Source of the DNA: VGLO01 sp964599285
Lineage (GTDB): Bacteria > Patescibacteriota > Minisyncoccia > Minisyncoccales > Staskawiczbacteraceae
Assembly: GCA_964599285.1 (NCBI GenBank)
Contig: CAZREI010000016.1
Span: 1 to 15,170 of the forward strand
Direction: 5' to 3'
Length of the DNA stretch: 15,170 bases
The notes under the pieces were generated by a model. The model searched no databases, was not told where the DNA came from, and worked only from the letters and a program-made list of their open reading frames with translations. Within the stretch, counting starts at the first letter, position 1. Each line of letters opens with the position of its first letter. A program made the position numbers and the translations under genes. Below, in pieces: positions 5,114 to 12,525 of the stretch.

Positions 5114-6268
5114 TTATGGTAGCAGTTTTTCTGAATTGTATAAGGTTTTTTCTGGGCTATCTGGCGAGGCCGCTTGCAGAAGATACAGCTTTTTTTCGTC
5201 TTGGTTAACGTATAATTGGGGGTTTAAGATGGCAAGTTTGGTGCCGTCGGTTAGCGAAAGTTCCGGCCCGAAGCTGACAACATTTACCGCGTCACGGGCG
5301 TCAATTTCGGAAATTACCAATGCTGTGGGTAGGCTGAACATAATATAGTCACTCCCTAGCCACGACACGTTGCTGATGCGCCCTGAAAACCGATTTAAAA
5401 ATATTTTGGCAGTGATGTTGGTGGTGGTCGCCAGCAAAATTTCGTGGTCGTTGTAAATGAGTAACTTTTGGCCGTCGGGCGAAGCCAGCGCGCCAGTTAC
5501 AGGATTGTAAAACGGTTGCCAGGTTTTGGTATCGTTATCCAGTAATAGCAGGGCAAAATTTTCTTTTAAAAAAACGTATGGCCCAAACGCGAAAAGTTTG
5601 TAAGTAAAAGATTTGCCAAGCGGCGCGGGCACGAGGCTGGCGGGCGAAGTATTGGCGCCGTTAAGGTCTGAACTATAAAGCAAGCCGTCAAAGCCAAGCC
5701 AGATAATTCTGCTGTTGGAAACGGTGTAAGTAAGAATATTTTTGAGCATCGGCACGCTTTTTGGAGTGGCAGAAGACGTGATTGGCGTCACGGTTTTTGA
5801 GTAATACAAGTTACCATTTTTTATCAAGTAGGCGGCTTCGGGAGCTGGCGTTGGTGTTGGCAGTTGGTGCTTTTGAGTGATAGGAGTAATGCCAGGGACT
5901 GGTTCAAAGAGAATATTTTTTTTAAATAAGACAACGTGTTCCAGTTTGGTGACGGCTTGGCCTTGGACTGGTAAATTTTTATGGTAATCAAAGTAGCCGT
6001 CTTTGGTGATGGAAACGCTGTGCGGGCCGGGCAATAAATTTTGGACAAAAAAAGAACTGGAAAACAGGCCTGTGGTGCTGGATTTGGAATCAATGGCAAT
6101 AGTCACTCCCTGAGGCAAAGCCCGTACGTACATGCCTCCGGTTGCCACAATTTTTGCGTGCGTAAAATCAACCCGATAGCCCAGGGAATAGAGCACAATG
6201 TAAGGAGTGATGATAAAAAACACCGCTGCGCAGCCAAGCAGAATAAGAGATCTCGTTTTTTTAGTCAT
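5114..6268 (-). CDS. membrane-anchored PEGA-domain protein
   Basis: 384 residues. One hydrophobic segment at residues 7-29 follows a Lys/Arg-rich start, so the protein is probably anchored by its N-terminus with the rest outside the membrane. Residues about 44-113 look like a PEGA domain (a beta-sandwich repeat): GGMYVRALPQGVTIAIDSK, then LLPGPHSVSITKDGYFDYHK, the typical LxPGxHxVxxxKxGY pattern. Residues 150-384 contain repeated beta-strand-like stretches (IIWLGFDGLLYSSDLNG, GALASPDGQKLLIYNDHEILL), suggesting a beta-propeller-like part; that is inference. Proteins of this layout are common in Patescibacteria, function unknown, possibly envelope-associated. The start overlaps the stop of the upstream gene by 8 bases, so it is translationally coupled to it. 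Confidence 0.75.
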   Translation of the reverse strand: MTKKTRSLILLGCAAVFFIITPYIVLYSLGYRVDFTHAKIVATGGMYVRALPQGVTIAIDSKSSTTGLFSSSFFVQNLLPGPHSVSITKDGYFDYHKNLPVQGQAVTKLEHVVLFKKNILFEPVPGITPITQKHQLPTPTPAPEAAYLIKNGNLYYSKTVTPITSSATPKSVPMLKNILTYTVSNSRIIWLGFDGLLYSSDLNGANTSPASLVPAPLGKSFTYKLFAFGPYVFLKENFALLLLDNDTKTWQPFYNPVTGALASPDGQKLLIYNDHEILLATTTNITAKIFLNRFSGRISNVSWLGSDYIMFSLPTALVISEIDARDAVNVVSFGPELSLTDGTKLAILNPQLYVNQDEKKLYLLQAASPDSPEKTLYNSEKLLP

Positions 6269-6944
6269 GAATTTTTTTATCTAATAATCCAGTTATATAT
6301 TTTTTAAATTCCAGTTGTTCTTTTATGGGGTTAAATGTTTCCAGGGCAATCGTTTTGCCGAAGACAAAATTTGGCAGCGTTTTTAGATAATCAAAATCGG
6401 CTAAATTATGTATCGTGTGCATGTCCATATTTTTTTCTTGGTCATAGCCATTCACATGATTACAGGCAAATAGTTTTTTATCTTTGTGATCAAAGACATA
6501 TCCAAAATCTTTGCTTAATTTTTCAAGGCCGACTTTAAAATGCGCCAGGTCAATGCAAAATCCTCCGATTTTTTCTACGCTTACCGCGCGCGAAACAAAA
6601 TTATCAAAATTCATTTCCAAATAAATATCTTTATAAAATCCTTTCCAGTGTTCAACGTCGTGGCGGGCAAAATTTTCTTCGTGGCAGGTAAAGTATTTGG
6701 TTTTATAATTTTTTTGCAGCCAAGCCAATTCATCTTTTGTCATATCGTGGCGGATGTGGACAAGAGGAATTTTTTTAATCGGAGACTGCAAAACCGCATC
6801 ATATATTTTTTGGCGTTCAGCTTTTTCATAAAGTTCCAAAAACAACGCGCATTCAGTTATGTTGCGGGACTGAATTTCCTGCAATTTATCGCGCCATTCT
6901 TGTTCAGTCCGCCCGGTAATTGAAACTAAGATGTTTGATTTCAT
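6261..6944 (-). CDS. TIM-barrel protein, xylose isomerase/AP endonuclease-2-like
   Basis: 227 residues, no exact family recognised. Alternating strand and helix segments with polar residues at strand ends suggest a TIM barrel: ILVSITG (5-11), ECALFLEL (31-38), IPLVHIRHD (59-67), KYFTCHEEN (83-91), GGFCIDLAHF (127-136), LFACNHVNGYD (158-168), and TIALETFNP (198-206). D132/H135, H163, D174/H176 and E202 are placed like metal or substrate ligands in xylose-isomerase-like barrels (the DxxH, HxxD, DxH and terminal E pattern). A sugar-phosphate isomerase or epimerase role is therefore possible but not shown. The frame extends upstream to 6998; the ATG at 6944 is chosen because it sits at the predicted transcription start of the promoter at 6951-6979. 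AT-rich compared with its upstream neighbour. Confidence 0.65.
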   Translation of the reverse strand: MKSNILVSITGRTEQEWRDKLQEIQSRNITECALFLELYEKAERQKIYDAVLQSPIKKIPLVHIRHDMTKDELAWLQKNYKTKYFTCHEENFARHDVEHWKGFYKDIYLEMNFDNFVSRAVSVEKIGGFCIDLAHFKVGLEKLSKDFGYVFDHKDKKLFACNHVNGYDQEKNMDMHTIHNLADFDYLKTLPNFVFGKTIALETFNPIKEQLEFKKYITGLLDKKIHD

Positions 6945-6950
6945 TCTTGC

Positions 6951-6979
6951 AGTATATAAATAAAAAGCGCTTAGTTCAA
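6951..6979 (-). promoter_or_regulatory. sigma70-type promoter giving a leaderless or near-leaderless transcript
   Basis: On the minus strand, TTGAAC (6979-6974), a 17-base spacer and TATACT (6956-6951). Seven bases beyond the -10 box is the A of the ATG at 6944, so the mRNA would start at or next to the start codon. The -35 box lies within the 3' arm of the upstream terminator hairpin (6967-6996). It would drive the TIM-barrel and PEGA genes. Confidence 0.6.
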
Positions 6980-6996
6980 CTGGGTGAACCAAGCGC
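6961..6996 (-). terminator. intrinsic terminator of the 7013-8116 gene
   Basis: Read on the minus strand, a 12-position stem: GCGCTTGGTTCA pairs with TGAACTAAGCGC (one G-T wobble), 6-base loop, followed by five T and an A/T-rich stretch. It starts 17 bases after the stop codon. The T-run is only on this strand, so the signal is one-way. Confidence 0.85.
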
Positions 6997-7012
6997 ATGG
7001 ATTTTGCTTGTG

Positions 7013-8116
7013 CTAAACCTGTGCCGCCTCTGCCTCGGCCTTCGTGTTGAATGGACCAGCGTATCCTCCGGACGAGATATGAAGGTTTATATCTTCAACT
7101 TCACGGATTTTTTTGAGCATCTTTCCGCGAGCCCCCCACCACGTACGTCCTTGGCCGAGCATGTAGCCGCATCCCATAAGAGGACCATCGTCGACGTAGG
7201 TTTTCATGATACCCTTCCACCATTTTTGGCAGAAAGTTTCCTCGTAGAACTGCTTGGCCAACGTGTCCAAGAAAGTAGCGAGAGGAAGCGTTGGGGTTGC
7301 AGCCGGGCCGCATCCCTTAAAGTAACACGGAAAGTTTATTTCGCGTCGCTCTATCAGTTCCTCGTGTGCTCGCTCCACCACAAGCCGTTGGTATTCCACA
7401 TACGGTTGATTGGAACCGACCAGGTAGTATCCGGGTTTCTTTCCTTGCAGTAGCCAGTGATAAACGGTTTCGGCAGTGCTGGGTGGTCGTTTCTCGCCTT
7501 CCGGATTTTCTGGGTCTTTGGGTTGCATCGGCGCGTTGACCAGACCCGAGTACCACAAATTAGGCAGGATGGACTGGTTCCATACCATCTGCATCATCTC
7601 GGCCTCAGTGGTGGGCATTTGCTCGGGTTTAACCCATTCCTTTCTGAAAGGCAATTCTGCCGGCGTACAAAGAACTTGCTCGTTTTCCTTGACAGGGTCA
7701 AGTTTTCTTGCTCCCCCCATGAGGCAGAACGATTTCGACAGATTGTGCCCAATGCGATGGCGCAAGAAGAAGGCCAGTCGTTTGACGACGGTAGGACGGA
7801 GGGCACCCATAACCAGGTTACCACGTTGCATCTTGATGTTGCCAAACTCCATCGGACCCCATTCCACATATTCGGCGATAGACGGGGTCAGGACTTCGTT
7901 GACGCAGCCAAGAGCTTCCAACAGTTGCAGGTCATCATTTTTCGCTGGTTCGCCGGTGATTTGGTAAGCGTGCATAAGATGTTTCTGCCGCCACTTGGCT
8001 TGGAACATGGTATTGGCTTCCGAGTAGTGTGTTTCCGTTGTAATAGGAACGCCGTACCGGTTAGCCAATACGATCAACTGTTCGTTGACTGTGCCATTTT
8101 CGTTGATGAGGCGCAT
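7013..8116 (-). CDS. protein of unknown function, distant YdcF/DUF218-like features
   Basis: 367 residues; not firmly recognised. No signal peptide or membrane segment. Some features recall YdcF/DUF218 proteins (Rossmann-like, often envelope-related): VMGALRPTVVKRLAFFL (102-118) before a hydrophobic strand ending in CLMGGARKLDP (131-141), TTEAEMMQMVW (169-179), then STAETVYHWLL (213-223) and YYLVGSNQPYVEYQR (230-244), which would correspond to the GG(x)R, EA, T.E and terminal Q/H..R positions. The C-terminal third (DDGPLMGCGYMLGQGRTWWGARGK, 309-332) is not explained. Unlike most genes here it has a canonical Shine-Dalgarno (GGAGGG, 8128-8123, 6 bases before the ATG), its own promoter and an intrinsic terminator, and its sampled GC content (about 52-57% in stretches I counted) is above its neighbours, consistent with recent acquisition. 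Confidence 0.6.
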   Translation of the reverse strand: MRLINENGTVNEQLIVLANRYGVPITTETHYSEANTMFQAKWRQKHLMHAYQITGEPAKNDDLQLLEALGCVNEVLTPSIAEYVEWGPMEFGNIKMQRGNLVMGALRPTVVKRLAFFLRHRIGHNLSKSFCLMGGARKLDPVKENEQVLCTPAELPFRKEWVKPEQMPTTEAEMMQMVWNQSILPNLWYSGLVNAPMQPKDPENPEGEKRPPSTAETVYHWLLQGKKPGYYLVGSNQPYVEYQRLVVERAHEELIERREINFPCYFKGCGPAATPTLPLATFLDTLAKQFYEETFCQKWWKGIMKTYVDDGPLMGCGYMLGQGRTWWGARGKMLKKIREVEDINLHISSGGYAGPFNTKAEAEAAQV

Positions 8117-8160
8117 CTTGAACCCTCCGATAAATTGGGAAAGAACGAACTTGATACATT

Positions 8161-8175
8161 TTCGGACAATCCGAA
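8161..8175 (-). other. small hairpin in the leader of the 7013-8116 gene
   Basis: TTCGGA and TCCGAA with a 3-base loop, 45 bases upstream of the ATG at 8116, between the predicted transcription start and the Shine-Dalgarno. It is short and could be chance; possible leader structure. Confidence 0.3.
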
Positions 8176-8185
8176 GAACGTCATC

Positions 8186-8214
8186 ACCTTAGCATTTTTT
8201 GTTTATAAAGTCAA
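8186..8214 (-). promoter_or_regulatory. promoter for the minus-strand gene 7013-8116
   Basis: On the minus strand TTGACT (8214-8209), 17-base spacer, TAAGGT (8191-8186) preceded by TGC (extended -10 pattern). The -10 keeps only the T, A and final T of the consensus, so this is weaker than the opposite promoter. The leader would be about 60-70 nt and carries the Shine-Dalgarno. Confidence 0.45.
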
Positions 8215-8216
8215 GT

Positions 8217-8245
8217 TTGACATTGAAAATAAAAAAGAATAATAT
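8217..8245 (+). promoter_or_regulatory. sigma70-type promoter for the murA-proS gene string
   Basis: A perfect consensus TTGACA (8217-8222), a 17-base A-rich spacer, and TAATAT (8240-8245). The expected start is near 8252, six bases before palindrome E8, so the whole 5' leader of murA would be that palindrome. Its -35 box is two bases from the -35 box of the opposite promoter (8209-8214). Confidence 0.65.
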
Positions 8246-8257
8246 GAGACCACCCAA

Positions 8258-8413
8258 GGAGTAGTCACGAATATACAAATCTAAAACAATATACAAATAT
8301 TACCAATATACGAATGTGAAGATTGCTTCGTTTCGCTCGCAATGACGACGACGGGATTTGTATATTTGTAAGATTTGTATATTTGATCGTATTGGTATAT
8401 TCGTGACTACTCC
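8258..8413. repeat. intergenic palindrome E8 (upstream of murA), type shared with E6
   Basis: 156 bp. Outer arms of 19 bases are perfectly complementary (8258-8276 and 8395-8413); inner arms carry ATACAAAT words. The tip has GACGACGACG (8344-8353) and the REP-like core at 8321-8346. The outer arm differs from that of E6 at one position (GGAGTAGTCACG against GGAGTAATCACG), and both elements stop 6 bases before an ATGGA start. Confidence 0.9.
8321..8346 (-). repeat. REP-like core nested in E8
   Basis: The reverse complement begins GTCATTGCGAGCGAA and ends GCAATC; it matches the core at 3841-3867 except for a few bases in the middle and lies in the opposite orientation relative to the flanking palindrome. 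Confidence 0.6.
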
Positions 8414-8419
8414 AAACCT

Positions 8420-9769
8420 ATGGAACCTGAACTCAACATCAGCAAAGAACTATCTCCGATAACTGGCGCTGGCCAGGATCGGCAGATTGTCACTCTCAAA
8501 ACCGCGACCACTGAAAAATTTGTCATCAACGGTGGCCGAGAATTGGCCGGTGAAATTGAAGTGCGCGGATCAAAAAACGCGGCGGGCCCTTGCCTGGCTG
8601 CCTGTTTGCTTACCCAAGAACCGGTCATCATTGATAACTTGCCGCTCATTGACGACATTAAGCATACCATTGCCGTGCTGGAAAGTTTGGGCGTAGAAAC
8701 GCAGTGGCTTGGCCAGCGCAAACTAAAACTTACCGCAACGTCCGTTCACCCGCAAACCATTGATTTGGAAAAAGTTTCAAAAACCCGCATGTCGGTGGTG
8801 TTATTCGGATCGCTTTTGTCGCGGGTTCCGGAATTTAAAATTTCTTCGCCAGGAGGAGATGTTATTGGTTTGCGGCCCATCACGGTGCAATTAAAAGCTT
8901 TGGAAAAAATCGGAGCGCACATAGAACGCGAAGGTAATGTGTATCATATTTGGCGCAATGGCCTGACGGCCAAGGAAATTATTTTGGGGGAATTTAGTCC
9001 AACAGCAACCGAAGCCTTGATGCTGGCGGCGGTTTTGGCAAAAGGAAAAACTACTATAAAAGGAGCGGCGGCGGAACTGTCGGTGCAAGACCTTTCAAAA
9101 ATGCTGGTGGCCATGGGAGCCAACATAACCTGGAAAGGCAGCCACACTATTGAAATTGAAGGCGTGGAACGTTTGCATGGATGCGAGCATTCGGTGGAAC
9201 CCGACAACCTGGAAGCCGGAACGTTTATTGTCATGGGCGCGCTGACACCCGGGCGCGTGGTGGTAAAAAATATCAACTTTGAATATTTGGAAATGTTTTT
9301 GTACAAGCTGGAAGAAATGGGGGTTAACTTTGATCGCGGCCAAAATCAGATTACCGTTTTTTATTCGCCATTTATCAAACCGGTCAAGGTGCAGTCGTTG
9401 CCTCACCCAGGATTTCCCACGGATTTGTTGCCCATTATTATGCCGCTGTTAACCAAAGCCCAGGGGAAAAGTTTGATTCACGATCCTTTGTATGAAAATC
9501 GGCTCGCCTATGTGCAGGAGCTTCGCAAGATGGGCGCCGACATTGAAATTGTGGATCCACATCGGGCGTTTGTGTTTGGACCAAAAACCATGGAAGGAAC
9601 CACGGTGCAATCGTTGGATGTTCGGGCTGGAGCGGTGCTGGTAGTGGCAGCACTGATGGCAAACGGCAAAACCGTTATCAACGATATCTTCCATATTGAC
9701 CGAGGGTATGAGAGAATAGAAGAACGGCTGCAAAAATTAGGAGCGGATATCAAACGAATTTCTAATTGA
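8420..9769 (+). CDS. murA: UDP-N-acetylglucosamine 1-carboxyvinyltransferase, Asp variant
   Basis: 449 residues. Catalyses the first committed step of peptidoglycan synthesis, transfer of enolpyruvate from PEP to UDP-GlcNAc in the cytoplasm. The EPSP-synthase-like inside-out barrel is evident: GSKNAA (50-55) with the conserved Lys-Asn pair, RMSVVLFGSLLSR (123-135), PGGDVIGLRP (144-153), PTATEALMLAAVLAKG, FPTDLLPIIMP and DVRAGAVLVVAAL with its Arg. The flexible-loop residue that is Cys115 in E. coli is Asp here (D147, codon 8858-8860). An N-terminal extension of about 30 residues precedes the usual start; ATG 8420 is taken because it follows the palindrome at the common distance, but a later start is not excluded. 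First gene of the string leading to mreB. Confidence 0.96.
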   Translation: MEPELNISKELSPITGAGQDRQIVTLKTATTEKFVINGGRELAGEIEVRGSKNAAGPCLAACLLTQEPVIIDNLPLIDDIKHTIAVLESLGVETQWLGQRKLKLTATSVHPQTIDLEKVSKTRMSVVLFGSLLSRVPEFKISSPGGDVIGLRPITVQLKALEKIGAHIEREGNVYHIWRNGLTAKEIILGEFSPTATEALMLAAVLAKGKTTIKGAAAELSVQDLSKMLVAMGANITWKGSHTIEIEGVERLHGCEHSVEPDNLEAGTFIVMGALTPGRVVVKNINFEYLEMFLYKLEEMGVNFDRGQNQITVFYSPFIKPVKVQSLPHPGFPTDLLPIIMPLLTKAQGKSLIHDPLYENRLAYVQELRKMGADIEIVDPHRAFVFGPKTMEGTTVQSLDVRAGAVLVVAALMANGKTVINDIFHIDRGYERIEERLQKLGADIKRISN

Positions 9770-9770
9770 C

Positions 9771-9902
9771 CTAATTATACTAATTAACCTAATCAAATCC
9801 CAATGACAAAATGCCTAATGCCCAAACCGTTTTAGAAATTAGGCATTCACGTTTTGGGATTTATTTAGAATAATTAGAGCAATTAGAATAATTAGAATAA
9901 TT
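9771..9902. repeat. intergenic palindrome E9 (murA-mreB), right arm shared with E14
   Basis: ATGCCTAAT (9811-9819) pairs with ATTAGGCAT (9838-9846), and AAATCCCA (9795-9802) with TGGGATTT (9855-9862). The outer parts are runs of AATTA/CTAAT words on the left (9771-9792) and AATTAGAATAATT words on the right (9865-9902). The right arm at 9874-9902 is the exact reverse complement of 15091-15119. It ends 7 bases before the mreB ATG. Confidence 0.75.
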
Positions 9903-9909
9903 TCAAAGA

Positions 9910-10917
9910 ATGTTCAACAATCGCATTGCCATCGATCTTGGAACCTGCAATTCCTTAGTTTACGTTCGCGGGAAGGGGATTGTTTTAAACGAGCCTTCGG
10001 TGGTGGCGATTTCTTTGGCTGACAAAAAAATTCTGGCGGTGGGCGAGGGGGCAAAAGAAATGATCGGGCGGACACCCGCGGACATTAAAGTGTATCGGCC
10101 ATTAAAAGACGGAGTCATTGCTGACTACAAAGTCACCCAAGCGATGATGCGCTATTTTATTAAAAAAACTTCCGGCGGATTAAAATTGTTTAAACCTGAA
10201 CTAGTTATTTCTGTTCCGGCCGGCATTACTTCAACGGAAAGAAGGGCCGTCATTGAAGCGGCCTTGTCGGTGGGCGCGCGGCAAGCCTTTGTGGCCAAGG
10301 AACCCATTTTGGCGGCCATTGGCGCCGGCATTCCTATCAACGCCACGTCCGGACACATGATTATTGACATTGGCGGCGGAACTTCAGAAGTGGCGGTCAT
10401 TTCGCTTGGCGGTATTGTAACGAGCCATTCGGTTCGAGTGGCTGGCGATAAAATTGACATGGCCATCACCGAGTACATCAAAAAAAAATACAACTTGGCT
10501 ATTGGCACCCAGTCTGCCGAAGAAATAAAAATAAAAGTGGGCACGGCCATGCTGCAAAAAGAGGCGCGCTTTATTGAGATTCAGGGCCGGGACTTGATTT
10601 TGGGATTGCCGCGCAATATTAAAATTTCAAACAATGAAGTATGTGAAGCCATTTCTGATACGCTGGCCGAAATTATTGTTGCCGTAAAAAAGGTGCTGTC
10701 GGAAACTCCACCCGAGCTTTCAGCCGACATTATGAACAAAGGAATTATCATGGCCGGCGGCGGCGCTTTGTTGCCAAAAATCAACGAACTGGTTGCGCAA
10801 AGTACTGGCGTGCCCTGCTTTATTGCCGACGAGCCACTGTTTTGCGTCATTAAGGGAACTGGAACCGTTTTGGAACATTTGGATGAGTATAAGAAAGTTG
10901 TGATGTCAAAAAAATAA
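9910..10917 (+). CDS. mreB: rod-shape actin homologue MreB
   Basis: 335 residues, standard length. Actin-fold ATPase that forms membrane-bound filaments and guides peptidoglycan synthesis. Motifs: phosphate-1 loop IDLGTCNSLVYVRGKGI (8-24; Cys replaces the common Ala), VISVPAGITSTERRAV (99-114), KEPILAAIGAGIPI (130-143) with the catalytic-type Glu, the phosphate-2 loop MIIDIGGGTSEVAVISLGG (150-168) and the adenosine motif IIMAGGGALLPKI. The N-terminus lacks a long amphipathic helix. It follows murA, so cell-wall precursor and shape genes lie together, suggesting a rod-shaped or at least wall-bearing cell. Confidence 0.97.
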   Translation: MFNNRIAIDLGTCNSLVYVRGKGIVLNEPSVVAISLADKKILAVGEGAKEMIGRTPADIKVYRPLKDGVIADYKVTQAMMRYFIKKTSGGLKLFKPELVISVPAGITSTERRAVIEAALSVGARQAFVAKEPILAAIGAGIPINATSGHMIIDIGGGTSEVAVISLGGIVTSHSVRVAGDKIDMAITEYIKKKYNLAIGTQSAEEIKIKVGTAMLQKEARFIEIQGRDLILGLPRNIKISNNEVCEAISDTLAEIIVAVKKVLSETPPELSADIMNKGIIMAGGGALLPKINELVAQSTGVPCFIADEPLFCVIKGTGTVLEHLDEYKKVVMSKK

Positions 10918-10923
10918 AATTCC

Positions 10924-11040
10924 AAATTACAAACCACAAATTACAAAAAAATTCAAATAGCAAAATTCAAAATTCTAAACGTGGTTTGAAATTTAGAAAT
11001 TAGAATTTAGATATTGTTTGTAATTTGTGGTTTGTAATTT
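10924..11040. repeat. intergenic palindrome E10 (mreB-holB)
   Basis: Outer arms of 24 bases are perfectly complementary (10924-10947 and 11017-11040), built of AAATTACAAACC-type words; inner arms of AAATTCAAA / AGAATTT words are imperfect. The tip has AAACGTGG (10977-10984). A further GTAATTT follows, and the holB ATG at 11048 begins 7 bases after the arm. Confidence 0.9.
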
Positions 11041-11047
11041 GTAATTT

Positions 11048-11881
11048 ATGTTATACACCAAACAGTGGGATTTTTTAAAGAATAAATTTGATGCCGGGCA
11101 GCTGGGGCATGCTTACATTTTTTCTGGGCGTGACGCGGACGCTAAAATAATGTTTGCCAAACAGGTTGCTACATTGATCAGTGCCAACACGGCCGCAGCA
11201 TCAGACGCTCTGATAGAAAAAGAACAGTTTCCGGATTTACTGGTGGTAAGGTCGCGCAACAGCAAGTCGTCTGTAGACAATGCTAAAGATATGATGGAAA
11301 TTGATGTGGCTCAAATTCGCCAGGTAAATACTTTTTTAAGTTACACATCCTACTATGGCGGCTACAAAACGGTTATAATAGAAGACGCCGAGCGCCTAAA
11401 CCAAGAAGCCCAAAGTTGTTTTTTAAAAACATTAGAAGAGCCGAAGGGAAAAACCGTGGTTATTTTGTTGGTAAAAAGTCCGGAATTACTATTGCCTACT
11501 ATTTCTTCACGGTGCCAAACTATCAGTTTTTCTGCGTTGGGAAAATATCAAGAATCAAAAGAAGATCAACAGTTGCTGCAAGAATTGTTGCCGATTTTAC
11601 CGGCAGAGCTTGCAACAAAATTCCAGTACACCAAAAAGGTAAATTTGGAGGGAGAAAATTTTAGTCTGATGTTAAAAGTCCTGCAACAATATTTTAGGAA
11701 TATGTTATTAATAAAAATCGGGATACATAATTCAAATTTACAAACGTATTCAAGTGCTGCAAATTATAGTGTGGAAAAATTGAAAAAGATTATCCGCTTA
11801 ATTGAAATATTATACAAACAAACAACCACCACCAACGCCAGCCCGAAGTTGGCACTAGAAATACTATTAATGGAAATGTAA
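11048..11881 (+). CDS. holB: DNA polymerase III clamp-loader subunit, delta-prime type
   Basis: 277 residues. AAA+ clamp-loader fold: GHAYIFSGRDADAKIMFAK (20-38) stands where the Walker A loop would be but lacks the GxxGxGKT pattern, YKTVIIEDAERLNQEAQSCFLKTLEEP (106-132) is the highly conserved Walker B and following helix region, and TISSRCQTISF (151-161) carries the SRC motif that serves as arginine finger in clamp loaders. The loss of the P-loop fits delta-prime, which does not hydrolyse ATP; the zinc-binding cysteines of DnaX are also absent. The C-terminal 100 residues are weakly conserved. A stray delta-prime-like subunit is the only reasonable alternative. The stop codon shares its last base with palindrome E11. 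Confidence 0.88.
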   Translation: MLYTKQWDFLKNKFDAGQLGHAYIFSGRDADAKIMFAKQVATLISANTAAASDALIEKEQFPDLLVVRSRNSKSSVDNAKDMMEIDVAQIRQVNTFLSYTSYYGGYKTVIIEDAERLNQEAQSCFLKTLEEPKGKTVVILLVKSPELLLPTISSRCQTISFSALGKYQESKEDQQLLQELLPILPAELATKFQYTKKVNLEGENFSLMLKVLQQYFRNMLLIKIGIHNSNLQTYSSAANYSVEKLKKIIRLIEILYKQTTTTNASPKLALEILLMEM

Positions 11882-11964
11882 TCAACGAATAACGAATTAC
11901 GTGCGAATTTTCGAATTACGTCGTAACTATTCGTAAATTCGAAAGTAATTCGTTATTCGTTGAT
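11881..11964. repeat. intergenic palindrome E11 (holB-frr), type shared with E12
   Basis: Outer arms of 19 bases are perfectly complementary (11881-11899 and 11946-11964); the arm words are GAATAACGAATTACG. The tip contains ACGTCGT (11918-11924). The left arm starts on the last base of the holB stop codon and the right arm ends 6 bases before the frr ATG. Confidence 0.9.
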
Positions 11965-11970
11965 AATCTT

Positions 11971-12525
11971 ATGTTGTATAAGGAATTCATCGACAAAGTG
12001 AAACCTGAATTTGAAAAAGCTTTTAAATTTCTGCAAACAGAAATGGATAAAGTCAGAACGTCCCGAGCCAACCCGTCACTGGTTGAAGACATGGAGGTAA
12101 CCTGTTTTGGTCAGAAATTTTCCCTAAAACAATTAGCGGCTATTTCTACGCCCGAACCAAACCAAATTGTTATCCAGCCTTGGGACGCTTCATATATTCA
12201 GCCCATCGAGCAAGCGGTAGCTAATTCGGGCCTGGGCATGTCTTCGTCGGTTGATAAAAATTTGATACGGTTAAGTTTGCCGCTTCTGACCGAAGAATAT
12301 CGCCACAGTTTGGTAAAAATCTTAAACGCCAAAGCGGAAGAGGGTAGACAGACCCTGCGCCATTGGCGGGAAGACGCCTGGAATAAAATCCAAAAAGCAG
12401 AAAAAGAAGGCGCCATTACCGAAGATGATAAGTTTGATGGAAAAGATGAATTGCAAAAACTGATTGACGACTATCAAAAAAAGATTAAGGAACTGGTGGA
12501 ACGGAAAGAAAAAGAACTACTGTAA
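11971..12525 (+). CDS. frr: ribosome recycling factor
   Basis: 184 residues, the standard length. Two-domain tRNA-shaped protein that splits post-termination ribosomes together with EF-G. Conserved features: KVRTSRANPSLVEDMEV (47-ish onward), PEPNQIVIQPWD, IEQAVANSGLGMSSS, IRLSLPLLTEEYRHSLVKILNAKAEEGRQTLRHWREDA, then EGAITEDDKFDGKDELQKLIDDYQKKIKEL. Flanked on both sides by the near-identical palindromes E11 and E12. In Firmicutes frr is followed by uppS, cdsA, dxr, rseP and proS; here frr is followed directly by rseP and proS. Confidence 0.97.
   Translation: MLYKEFIDKVKPEFEKAFKFLQTEMDKVRTSRANPSLVEDMEVTCFGQKFSLKQLAAISTPEPNQIVIQPWDASYIQPIEQAVANSGLGMSSSVDKNLIRLSLPLLTEEYRHSLVKILNAKAEEGRQTLRHWREDAWNKIQKAEKEGAITEDDKFDGKDELQKLIDDYQKKIKELVERKEKELL

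Noticed and set aside
7457..8242. 261-codon open frame on the + strand opposite the unknown minus-strand gene
   Set aside because: It lies fully antisense to a gene with a Shine-Dalgarno, promoter and terminator, and its translation has the irregular composition of a shadow frame (clusters of Arg, Phe, His and Gln without any recognisable motif).
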